DNA from: an uncultured Akkermansia sp.
GTDB taxonomy: Bacteria; Verrucomicrobiota; Verrucomicrobiia; Verrucomicrobiales; Akkermansiaceae
DNA length: 64,000 nt
Direction: 5' to 3'
Assembly (NCBI GenBank): GCA_904501975.1
Contig: CAJGCZ010000004.1
Coordinates: 1 to 64,000, forward strand
Shown here: positions 41,546 to 49,188 of the stretch, one piece after another
Layout: every line of letters begins with the position of its first letter
Numbering within the stretch: the stretch's first letter is position 1
The notes under the pieces: model-generated
The model's input: the letters and a program-made list of their open reading frames with translations, nothing else
The model's database searches: none
Told to the model about the DNA's origin: nothing
Made by a program: the position numbers and the translations under genes

Positions 41546-42583
41546 ATGATGAATGCGGACATGTTACAAAAAGTTCTTCACGATGAAGAAAAGGTTCTTT
41601 GGCAGGAGAAATCTACCGTTGGTTTGAGAACACCGGGTACATTCTTGTTCTTGGGTGTTGTCATGCTGGGTATTACCGCGTTACTTCCTATAGAAGAAGG
41701 CGTTTTAGGCTTTTCTGCGGAAGCAACAAAGGTGCTTTTCGGGCTGCTTGCCTTGGTGCTGTTTGTGGCTTTCTATTCTCAACGTAAGTTTAATGCCAAC
41801 ACCTATTACCTGTTGACAAATCAACGTGCTATGGTGGTGGAAAGCATCTCCGGGAAGGCCAAGCCCTTTGTATGTGAGGTGCCGTTGTCGCCCATGATAG
41901 TGAAGTCTTGCAAGATGCACCGTAGCGGTTGCAAGGACTACGTATTGTTTAAGTTATTGGTACAACGCAGCCAGAAGTTTACCGGTTTCATGAAGGTGCG
42001 GGATACGGATGGTCTGGAGGCTGCATTCAAAGAGTTGGGAGTGCAATTGCCCGAGCTTGGTGCAAAGCATGCTGACAAAATGACGACTGTGCGCCATGAG
42101 TATGCGCCTTTATCTGCTATGGTGGGGTATATGCTGGGTGTTGCACTTTTTGCTCACATCGTCCTTCTTGCTATTGAAAGCAACGGTATCGATTTGTTCT
42201 GGAGAGGACAACCAGCCAAAGCCTACATCGTAGGCTATCAGGATACTGTAGAGAAAGCAGGGCGCCGCGGCAACCGAGAAGTGGAGAAGCGATATCCCAT
42301 CCTTGCTTACCCGGTGGGTAAGACCAATCCGGTAATTATGCAGGCCCTTGACCTTCATGGAGATGAAAACTACGATTGGCAGGTCGGCGATATGGTGGAT
42401 ATGATGTATGACCCTGACAAGCCAACACGAGCCATGCGTGGTAATGATAAGTCCATTCTTCTTTCCAGCGGAATCTGTGCAGCAGTTGAGCTTTACTTCT
42501 TGTATGGCCTCATATCAGCCTTCCGCCGTTGGCGACGCACGAAGAATGAACCGTGCTATGTTTATAAAACGTATGTGATATAA
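41546..42583 (+). CDS. Membrane protein, DUF3592/PH-like, in the PglX operon
   Basis: This 345-aa protein has two N-terminal membrane helices (about residues 28-48 and 58-78), then a PH-like region starting FNANTYYLLTNQRAMVVES, a further membrane helix near residue 190 and a DUF3592-like extracytoplasmic part (AYIVGYQDTVEKAGRRGNRE, then GDMVDMMYDPDKP). A last helix near residue 310 is followed by a basic tail. The function is unknown. It begins 1 base after the second pglX gene, so it is cotranscribed. It might be a membrane effector or sensor for the methyltransferases, but that is inferred from position only, and similar proteins also occur in unrelated contexts. A second ATG one codon later is possible. 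Confidence 0.7.
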   Translation: MMNADMLQKVLHDEEKVLWQEKSTVGLRTPGTFLFLGVVMLGITALLPIEEGVLGFSAEATKVLFGLLALVLFVAFYSQRKFNANTYYLLTNQRAMVVESISGKAKPFVCEVPLSPMIVKSCKMHRSGCKDYVLFKLLVQRSQKFTGFMKVRDTDGLEAAFKELGVQLPELGAKHADKMTTVRHEYAPLSAMVGYMLGVALFAHIVLLAIESNGIDLFWRGQPAKAYIVGYQDTVEKAGRRGNREVEKRYPILAYPVGKTNPVIMQALDLHGDENYDWQVGDMVDMMYDPDKPTRAMRGNDKSILLSSGICAAVELYFLYGLISAFRRWRRTKNEPCYVYKTYVI

Positions 42584-42602
42584 TCAAAACCGTTTGTTCT
42601 AC

Positions 42603-42631
42603 TTGACAAAGCCGGCGTTATGGGGCACAAT
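42603..42631 (+). promoter_or_regulatory. Promoter of the 444-aa lipoprotein gene
   Basis: A perfect TTGACA (42603-42608) is followed after 17 bases by CACAAT (42626-42631). A leader of about 36 bases follows. The -10 lies inside an inverted repeat. Confidence 0.5.
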
Positions 42632-42640
42632 AAGTGCCCC
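42622..42640. repeat. Inverted repeat over a -10 region
   Basis: GGGGCAC-AATAA-GTGCCCC is a perfect 7-bp inverted repeat covering the predicted -10. Without a following T-tract it is more likely an operator than a terminator for the preceding operon. Confidence 0.55.
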
Positions 42641-42673
42641 GGTATTGCCGGATAGCTATCTTTCAGTATTGTT

Positions 42674-44008
42674 ATGAAAAAGCCGCTTATCCATTTTGCC
42701 CTGACAGCTTCTGCTGTAGCCTTTTTGTCTTCCTGTGACGACAACGCCGCCACATCTGTCGGCAATGTAGCCGCAACGGATGAAGCCTCTGCTACTACTG
42801 AGGCTACAACTCTGGAGGAAGAAGCCGTAAAGCCGGATGTAACGCCTGAGGAAGTTACGGCTGTTTTCCTGCCGCGCATTGCCAATCGCAATTATCTTGC
42901 ACATGTTAGCACAGAGTTGCAGAGCACGGATAAAGCCAATGGTGACCGCCAAATCAAGGCAAAAATCACCCTCAGCATTACAGAAGATCTTTACAATCGC
43001 AGTGAGCGCCCGGCGGAGTTCCATGAGGCTGTTAAGATGATTACGGCCTTGCATCAGGATGTGGAGCGCCCGGATTCTTCCTATTTGTTGGATATGGGTG
43101 CAGATACCACTCAAATCACTGATGAAGAGCGCAAGGTGAAGCAGTTGCCCGACAACATGCGTCAGATGTATGCCGAGCTGGTAAACTTGTCTGAAAGCTA
43201 TTGCTATAAACAGGACCGCAGCAAGGATACTCAAATCGTGCTTGACCTCACGATGGATGCTGCTTGGGTAGACAACAAGTGGCAGATTTCCAATATTGTG
43301 GAGACTGAGGATTTATTGTCCCCGCTGGCCTTCTTGGTGCCTGCTTCTTCTCTGGAGGAGAATGCCCCTGTGATTACGCCGGAGTTTGTAACGGCTCGCT
43401 TGGCCGAGATTGCCACTAAGGCAGATGCTTTCAAGACTGAGGCCGAATCCTTCCATAAATCCCGCCAAGATGCTCTGCGCGTTGTGTTGACCGAGCGCCA
43501 GGCTGTGCAGAAGGAAGCTGAGCATAAGGCACAGGAAGCCGCAGAGAAGGAAGCTGCTGAGGCCGCTGCCCGTAAGGAATTGAGTGATTTCTGCATACGC
43601 CACTTCGGTACCGGCTGCCAGTTCCGTGGTGAGTGGCGCCGCGATACGCGCTTTGGTGAGCTGACTATTCGCATTGATAATGCCACCTTGTTTGAGAATG
43701 CTATTCACTTCTACGGTGTGATGCACGATACCAAGCTTCCTCAGGCTCATGTGAAGATTTCCGGTCGCACGGCTTTAACCCGCGATGAGGATGGCACCTG
43801 CAAGGTGAATGTAACGCTTTATGAAGGCGCTTACGACCCCGACGAGCCTACAGCAGAAGTGTATGATGCTGCCGATGGCCGTTTATTGCTTACCTTTGAT
43901 AAGAACGGCAATCTGAAGGGTATTATGACCTGTGCTTCTTGGTTGGAGAATCCGAAGCGCAATTTTGAACTGAACTTCAGCCCGGTAGCACCGGCCGAAC
44001 AGCAATAA
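42674..44008 (+). CDS. Lipoprotein of unknown function (444 aa)
   Basis: The protein has a lipobox (FLSSC near residue 21), a Thr/Glu/Ala-rich linker and then two parts joined by a charged Ala/Glu helix (about residues 265-305: QAVQKEAEHKAQEAAEKEA). That helix is probably a coiled coil. The C-terminal part reads as a beta-rich domain (GELTIRIDNATLFENA, FYGVMHDTKLPQAHVKISG). No family is recognised. It likely faces the periplasm. It is a single-gene unit between the PglX operon and a strong terminator. Confidence 0.7.
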   Translation: MKKPLIHFALTASAVAFLSSCDDNAATSVGNVAATDEASATTEATTLEEEAVKPDVTPEEVTAVFLPRIANRNYLAHVSTELQSTDKANGDRQIKAKITLSITEDLYNRSERPAEFHEAVKMITALHQDVERPDSSYLLDMGADTTQITDEERKVKQLPDNMRQMYAELVNLSESYCYKQDRSKDTQIVLDLTMDAAWVDNKWQISNIVETEDLLSPLAFLVPASSLEENAPVITPEFVTARLAEIATKADAFKTEAESFHKSRQDALRVVLTERQAVQKEAEHKAQEAAEKEAAEAAARKELSDFCIRHFGTGCQFRGEWRRDTRFGELTIRIDNATLFENAIHFYGVMHDTKLPQAHVKISGRTALTRDEDGTCKVNVTLYEGAYDPDEPTAEVYDAADGRLLLTFDKNGNLKGIMTCASWLENPKRNFELNFSPVAPAEQQ

Positions 44009-44030
44009 TATACCTTACATTTTTTCCAAC

Positions 44031-44073
44031 CGCCTTGGTGATTCGCCTCATAAGCATCACCAAGGCGTTTTTG
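44031..44073 (+). terminator. Terminator of the 444-aa lipoprotein gene
   Basis: CGCCTTGGTGAT pairs perfectly with ATCACCAAGGCG and is followed by TTTTTG. Confidence 0.92.
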
Positions 44074-44091
44074 TGTGCTAAGCGTATGAAA

Positions 44092-44123
44092 TAAAGAAGG
44101 CGAGGACACTTAAGGTCCTCGCC
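44092..44123 (-). terminator. Terminator after the presqualene synthase-like gene
   Basis: GGCGAGGAC and GTCCTCGCC pair perfectly (44099-44123). On the minus strand they are followed by TTCTTTATTT. Confidence 0.88.
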
Positions 44124-44148
44124 GTCAAAAAAGCTTACTTCGGTTGGC

Positions 44149-45063
44149 TTACTCGTCTTCTTTCTTTCCGATTGCAGGGAGGTTTTTGAGGAAGCTCCAA
44201 TCGGAAATGCCGGGAATGGAGGGGATTTCAACAGTGCCGAGTCGGGCACGCAGCAAGAACCACAGCTTACGGAAATTGTTAACGCTGTAGCGGCGCTCGA
44301 ATACACGGTATTCGTCGTCTGCCATTTTATCCAGAATATTGTGGTAGATGAGGCTCATGGCCTGAGCAGGGATGAGCGAATTGCGGTCGTCCACACTGAG
44401 GTTCTGGTACAACTCTTCAGCCTCGCAGAAGAATTTTTCAGCAAGAGCAGCTTCATAGGCGAGTAATTGACGGAATCGATAGTTGTAGCGCTGGTTGCGA
44501 ATGTCGTCGTGCGTGACTCCAAAGAGCTCCATGTCTGCCTTGGGCAAGTAAAAGCGCTCGTATTTTCGGCAATCCTCTGCAACATCGCGCAGAATGTTTA
44601 CCAACTGCAGGGCATAGCCCAGCGCGATAGCATAGTCTTTTGCATCCGGGGATGCCCCCATGACTGTAGCACTGGTAATGCCAACACAACTTGCTACTTT
44701 GTAAGCGTAGGCCAGCAGCTCGTCGCGTGTCTCGGGTTGGCGGGGGCAAATATCGCCACGGCATCCCTCAATCAACTCAAGCATCGGGGCGGTATCTAAA
44801 TTTAGCTCGGAGACTAATTGATATACTTCTTTTTCGATGCCGGTGAGGGTGTCTTTTGCCTTTCCGGTAATGATGTCTGCCCAGCGGTCCAGCGCCGTGT
44901 GCCTGTCTTGCGGCGTCATGCCGGGTTCATCTACAATGTCATCCACAATGCGGCAGAATGCATAGAATTGAGCCATGTGGATTCGCTTTTCGGGTGGTAA
45001 ATCCAGCAGGGTGAAAGCTAAGTTGGATTTCGCGTTTTTAGTGATTTTATCGGACTCAGACAT
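44149..45063 (-). CDS. Squalene/phytoene synthase family, HpnD-like
   Basis: This enzyme joins two prenyl diphosphates head to head. The two Asp-rich motifs are DDIVDEPG at residues 41-48 and the ALQLVNILRDVAED segment at 151-164, both binding Mg-diphosphate. YAFCRIVD and the RYSVNNFRKLWFLLRAR tail fit the presqualene diphosphate synthase (HpnD) group better than phytoene synthases, but this is a judgement by eye. The product would be squalene for hopanoids, or a carotenoid. It follows lepB by 21 bases. No HpnC or HpnE gene is adjacent. Confidence 0.85.
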   Translation of the reverse strand: MSESDKITKNAKSNLAFTLLDLPPEKRIHMAQFYAFCRIVDDIVDEPGMTPQDRHTALDRWADIITGKAKDTLTGIEKEVYQLVSELNLDTAPMLELIEGCRGDICPRQPETRDELLAYAYKVASCVGITSATVMGASPDAKDYAIALGYALQLVNILRDVAEDCRKYERFYLPKADMELFGVTHDDIRNQRYNYRFRQLLAYEAALAEKFFCEAEELYQNLSVDDRNSLIPAQAMSLIYHNILDKMADDEYRVFERRYSVNNFRKLWFLLRARLGTVEIPSIPGISDWSFLKNLPAIGKKEDE

Positions 45064-45084
45064 AGTGCTGTGGTCGTTGAAATA

Positions 45085-46380
45085 TTATTCAATAGAACCC
45101 CAGTGCGGAGCAAAGGGCCAAATGGTAAAGACAGCAGGTCCGAGTACGTTGAATTGGCGTACGGGGCCCCAATAGCGTGTGTCTTTAGAATTGAGAGTGT
45201 TGTCGCCCAGAGCGGCGTATTCGCGCTCATTCGGGGCATCGGGTGCTGCGTTCAGGGCAAGAACGGGTTTGGATTCGGACATGCACAATTGCTCGTATTC
45301 AAAGAGCATGCGCCCGACTTTTTCGCGGAAACTCATTTGCTGCTCGAAGCTCATGCCGGGCGTCAGTTGCAGTCTGGGCTCAGCTGCGCGGTTGTAGCCG
45401 ACGTCATTGTACGGTGCCTTGCAGGCAGCTACGCGCTTGATATAGGGCTCTTCAGCAGGCTTGCCGTTGACATAGAGCTCCGGCGTGCGTATTTCAAGTG
45501 TATCGCCGGGGAGGCCGCAAAGGCGTTTAATGAAGTGGCTGGCGTTGCTTTGGTCGGGCATGGCGGCAGGCACGTTGGTGTTAATGCCGCGTGTGTCGAA
45601 AACGAATGTTTCACCTCGCTCCGGTTTGCGGAAGTGGTAGGCCATGCGATTAACGACGACCATATCGCCGGCATCAAAACGGGCGCTGATAAGCGTTTCT
45701 CCGGCCTTGAGAGGGCGGAATTGATAATTTTCGCTCATGACCCCGGTTTGCATAAAGTAATCGCGCAAGGCACCTTCGGCGCAAGGCACGCTTTCCGTGG
45801 AGCCATCGCTGAAAGTAATGACGGTTCTGGTAAAAATCAACCACTGCTGTTCTGTGCGCAGACTCTGAATGGTCTTCGGGTGGTCTATTTTAATATTCAC
45901 ATATTGGCTACCGTTGGTGATAGCCTCAAGCCAGCGCACAGGAGCAGGGGGTATCTCCTCCTTATCGACGGAATGAACGGTGATGCCGTTGAGCGTGGGT
46001 TGCATCGACCCGGTGGGAATGCGGAAGGGTTGCAGATAATAGGTGCGTATTCCCAAAAATACCACCATAATCACAAAGAAGGACTCAACTATCTCTAGCA
46101 CAACAGGGCGGTTAAATCCGTCGATTCCGTCACCCATGCCTTTGATTTTTGCGGCTTGCTCCAGTACGATATCTTTTTTCCAGAAAATAAGACCCTCATT
46201 CAGCTCTTTAAGGAGAGCTTGAATTTGTTCCTGGCGTTCATCGCTGAGCGTGTGTTTGTTATAATTATAGTAGCGCGTGAGGGCTACGCGTGCTTCATGA
46301 CCACGGCGTCGCCAACCGGGGGTAAACCAGGAAAAACAGGAATCAATGATAGCGTTGAGAGTCTTGAGGAGATATCGCAT
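45085..46380 (-). CDS. lepB: Signal peptidase I, enlarged
   Basis: Signal peptidase I cuts signal peptides from exported proteins. The membrane anchor is VLEIVESFFVIMVVFLGI near residue 94. The catalytic Ser125 is in IPTGSMQPT and the general-base Lys285 in HFIKRLCGLPGD. GDMVVVNRMAYHF and LGDNTLNSKDTRYWG complete the conserved boxes. At 431 aa it is much larger than usual. About 85 residues precede the anchor, and an insert of about 100 residues lies between the Ser and Lys boxes. The gene follows uppP and precedes the presqualene synthase-like gene. Confidence 0.94.
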   Translation of the reverse strand: MRYLLKTLNAIIDSCFSWFTPGWRRRGHEARVALTRYYNYNKHTLSDERQEQIQALLKELNEGLIFWKKDIVLEQAAKIKGMGDGIDGFNRPVVLEIVESFFVIMVVFLGIRTYYLQPFRIPTGSMQPTLNGITVHSVDKEEIPPAPVRWLEAITNGSQYVNIKIDHPKTIQSLRTEQQWLIFTRTVITFSDGSTESVPCAEGALRDYFMQTGVMSENYQFRPLKAGETLISARFDAGDMVVVNRMAYHFRKPERGETFVFDTRGINTNVPAAMPDQSNASHFIKRLCGLPGDTLEIRTPELYVNGKPAEEPYIKRVAACKAPYNDVGYNRAAEPRLQLTPGMSFEQQMSFREKVGRMLFEYEQLCMSESKPVLALNAAPDAPNEREYAALGDNTLNSKDTRYWGPVRQFNVLGPAVFTIWPFAPHWGSIE

Positions 46381-46389
46381 GCTTCATAC

Positions 46390-46418
46390 ATTCTACACAA
46401 AATGCGCAGAATTGAAAG
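46390..46418 (-). promoter_or_regulatory. Possible lepB promoter
   Basis: TAGAAT (46390-46395, minus strand) is 9 bases before the lepB ATG, in the position typical for this window. The -35 (CTTTCA, 46413-46418) at 17 bases is poor. Confidence 0.45.
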
Positions 46419-46525
46419 ACAAAAATTTGCCATCTCCTCGCAGAATCTTCCTGCGTGCTTGTTATGAGTTTCTTCTGTGCGTAGATAATTCCTGTTTTGT
46501 TTCGGGAATTGCGGCCTACGTTCGT

Positions 46526-47380
46526 TTATACGCTCAAGCCGGCAAAGAGAATCAATGCGAGCATGACGAGGGCAGCACCGATACGGTACCAGCCGAAAAT
46601 GTTCAGACTATGACGATTGAGATAACCGACCATCCATTTAACGGCTACCACGGCACTAATCCAAGCGGTGATGGTGCCGGCAATGATGGGACCCCAGCCA
46701 ATCTCGGTAATCATGGCGTGGCCATGCTCATAGGCATCGTGCACGGTGGCGGCTCCCAAGGTAATGAGTCCCAAAAGGAAACTAAATTCTACAGCGGCGG
46801 CAACACTCAATCCTGCGAAAAGACCCCCAAGCATTGTCATCAGACTTCGGCTAACTCCCGGGCACATGGCAATGCACTGCATAAAACCTACTTTGAGCGC
46901 GCCAAGGTAGCTCAGTTCCTCCAAGTTTTTTCCGGCAAAACCTTGTCCGCTCTTTTTGCGGGCGCGAACATAAAGAAGAATAACGACACCACCCAAGGCC
47001 CAAGTGGTTGTTACTACAGTGGCATTAAACAGGTATTCTTTAATGTATTTGCTGCAAATCAGGCCGATTACCGCTGCGGGAAGGAACCCTATCACCATGT
47101 TAAGCATCAGACGCATGCCGGCAGGTAATTGCGGGTGATTCTTGCGATTCTTTAACCAAGACAGGGTATCTGTGACCATTCCTTTAACTCTGCTGAAGTA
47201 AATTCCGAGCACCGCAAGAATTGCTCCGCCTTGAATACAAATTTCAAAGGCCTTGAGTGCGTCGGACTCTCCGAGCTGAAGCAGGTATCGGGTGATGATG
47301 AGGTGGCCGGTGGAGCTGACGGGAAGATACTCCGTTAATCCTTCCACTATTCCGAGTATGATTGCTTCAAAAATGGTCAT
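46526..47380 (-). CDS. uppP: Undecaprenyl-diphosphatase
   Basis: UppP recycles undecaprenyl diphosphate to the carrier lipid of peptidoglycan and LPS synthesis. It is a membrane protein of 284 aa. The catalytic regions GIVEGLTEYLPVSSTGHL at residues 11-28 and CPGVSRSLMTMLGGLFAG near 175 are intact. About eight membrane helices are apparent. Loss or inhibition affects bacitracin sensitivity in other bacteria. It is divergent from the prepilin genes and has its own promoter. Confidence 0.96.
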   Translation of the reverse strand: MTIFEAIILGIVEGLTEYLPVSSTGHLIITRYLLQLGESDALKAFEICIQGGAILAVLGIYFSRVKGMVTDTLSWLKNRKNHPQLPAGMRLMLNMVIGFLPAAVIGLICSKYIKEYLFNATVVTTTWALGGVVILLYVRARKKSGQGFAGKNLEELSYLGALKVGFMQCIAMCPGVSRSLMTMLGGLFAGLSVAAAVEFSFLLGLITLGAATVHDAYEHGHAMITEIGWGPIIAGTITAWISAVVAVKWMVGYLNRHSLNIFGWYRIGAALVMLALILFAGLSV

Positions 47381-47388
47381 GCGCAGAA

Positions 47389-47417
47389 TCTGTACAGTAT
47401 TTTAGAAAAAAGGTCAA
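47389..47417 (-). promoter_or_regulatory. uppP promoter
   Basis: TTGACC (47412-47417) and TACAGA (47389-47394) are 17 bases apart on the minus strand, 8 bases before the ATG. This predicts a leader of 0-2 bases. Confidence 0.55.
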
Positions 47418-47536
47418 TCATAAAACATAAAAATTAGTGTGGCATACAGAAAAAGTGAAAAAAAGGATTGAACGCACCGGGGGAATATGGTAAAGATAGT
47501 GGAGTAATTTTAGTGTACGCACACCTTTCTCCATTT

Positions 47537-48379
47537 ATGAAACATTTCAGAAATAAAGCCGCCCGAGGGTTCACACTGGTGGAACTTTTGGTTGTGATTG
47601 CAATTATTGGTCTTATGATGTCGCTGGCTGCTTCCGTATTGCAGGACCCGGGAAAGGGACGGAATGTGACATCCGGTGTACAAATGGTACACAATATGAT
47701 TCAAGAGGCCCGCGCAACTGCTATTGGTAATGATACCTGCGCACGTGTTATCATTGCTTGTGATGAAAATGATACGTCTCGTGATTCAATCCACCTGCGT
47801 TACATGACTGTACAGATGTACGTGCGTGATGCCGCGGAAAACAGGAAGTATGACGGTACCGATGTTGTGCGTCGTGGCGAGTGGGTTTCCACGTCTTCCG
47901 GTAACTTCCTGCCGAATGGTGTTTATTTCTGCCCCACATATAGTAAGGAATTGATGTGGATGGATAACGCTCGCGATACTCCTTTGGAACAGGATGATGA
48001 AGCTCGCCTTGCCGGCCATGGCCTTGCTACTGTTTATTACATTGAGTTTGATGAAAAGGGGCGCTTTGTAACACCTGATACAAAGCCGGGTGAACCGAGC
48101 CGCGCTCGCCGTTTGGTTGTTTTTGCCGGTCATCGCAGTGCGCGTGCCAACAGTGTTGATGGTATTATCCCCACCAAGCTTGATAAAGAAGGCCGCCCCG
48201 CCGAGGTGTCCGGCCTTGTACTGTGGCCCTCCGGTAACATCAGCATGATGAAGACCAAGGAACAGGTATACGACCCGGAGATTTTTGCCGCTGAAAAACG
48301 CAATAAAGGCAAGAACTCCAAAAAGGGAAAGAAAAACAACAAGAAAGATAAAAAGGCAAAGGATAAGGATAAGAAGTAA
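47537..48379 (+). CDS. Prepilin-like protein 1 (Verru_Chthon cassette D-like)
   Basis: This is a type IV pilin/pseudopilin-like protein of 280 aa. The prepilin peptidase site is ARG|FTLVELLVVIAIIG, with Glu5 present, giving an N-terminal methylated hydrophobic helix. The body includes LPNGVYFCP, and the C-terminus is a remarkable Lys/Asn-rich tail of about 30 residues (KGKNSKKGKKNNKKDKK). The order of this and the next two genes recalls the D-B-C part of the 'Verru_Chthon cassette' described in Verrucomicrobium and Chthoniobacter; that match is from memory. The ATG at 47537 is preferred over an upstream frame extension with no family likeness. Confidence 0.82.
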   Translation: MKHFRNKAARGFTLVELLVVIAIIGLMMSLAASVLQDPGKGRNVTSGVQMVHNMIQEARATAIGNDTCARVIIACDENDTSRDSIHLRYMTVQMYVRDAAENRKYDGTDVVRRGEWVSTSSGNFLPNGVYFCPTYSKELMWMDNARDTPLEQDDEARLAGHGLATVYYIEFDEKGRFVTPDTKPGEPSRARRLVVFAGHRSARANSVDGIIPTKLDKEGRPAEVSGLVLWPSGNISMMKTKEQVYDPEIFAAEKRNKGKNSKKGKKNNKKDKKAKDKDKK

Positions 48380-48419
48380 TCCTCTTTCTCTCTGATTTAA
48401 CATTTTAAGCTTGCGGAAT

Positions 48420-49163
48420 ATGAAACGAAAAGTGAATGGAAGGAGCCTGGGTGGCTTCACTTTGATGGAGACGCTCTTGGCTATGGCTTTAGTGGCAACC
48501 TTGGTGTCTATATTCTTGGTTGTTTTTGTGCCTGCTCGTGGTATGGTGCAAAAATCTCTGGCTCAGCAGGATGCTGACCGTTTGGTCGGCGTGCTGAAAG
48601 CCGAGATGAAGACGGTGCGCAATAATGAGCGCTCATTCACCAAAGCCTCTTCCGAGAAGTACACCAATGGCTTTGATAAAGGTTTTTATTGGCTGCGCAA
48701 GACAAAGGAACCCGATTCAGCCATCGTTATTTTCTCTTATCGTGAAGATTTGAGCAAGAAGCCGTCTGAGGACGGCACTCGCCCCCCCATTGCAGCTAAC
48801 AAGAGTGTGCCCGGCGAAACTTCCAACTTGGTCACCATTGCTTGCCCGATTGATGACAAGCTGCATCGCAAGCATATCCGCGATGCTGTAGGGCCCGTTT
48901 ACGTTGTTAGCATGACTCACCTCGAGTTCCGTAACGGCGAGTGGAAGGCTGCTAACAAGCCCGGCACCATTGCCACGGCCGGTTCACCCGAAGAATACTT
49001 GCAGAAGTGCTCCACCCTTGAGGCCGGTGGCCCTTGCATCTTTTATCGAGCTGATTTCTACATGCTCAATACGCCGAACCCGAACATTGTAAAAAACAAG
49101 AAGTGGAACAAGTTGGGACGCCCGATTTTCTCCTCTGTCATGTCCTTCGGTCTTGCTTCCTGA
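48420..49163 (+). CDS. Prepilin-like protein 2 (cassette B-like)
   Basis: This 247-aa pseudopilin-like protein has the cleavage site LGG|FTLMETLLAMALVATL with Glu5 conserved, then a long helix and a beta-rich body with no further motif. It starts 40 bases after prepilin 1. The ATG at 48420 gives a normal short basic leader; a TTG three codons earlier is less likely. It is probably a minor pilin or pseudopilin of an export or pilus system. Confidence 0.8.
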   Translation: MKRKVNGRSLGGFTLMETLLAMALVATLVSIFLVVFVPARGMVQKSLAQQDADRLVGVLKAEMKTVRNNERSFTKASSEKYTNGFDKGFYWLRKTKEPDSAIVIFSYREDLSKKPSEDGTRPPIAANKSVPGETSNLVTIACPIDDKLHRKHIRDAVGPVYVVSMTHLEFRNGEWKAANKPGTIATAGSPEEYLQKCSTLEAGGPCIFYRADFYMLNTPNPNIVKNKKWNKLGRPIFSSVMSFGLAS

Positions 49164-49188
49164 TAGCTCCCTCTAATTACTTTCTGAT

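Noticed and set aside
45070..46098. Plus-strand frame of 342 codons opposite lepB
   Set aside because: It is a shadow of lepB, whose catalytic Ser and Lys boxes are intact.
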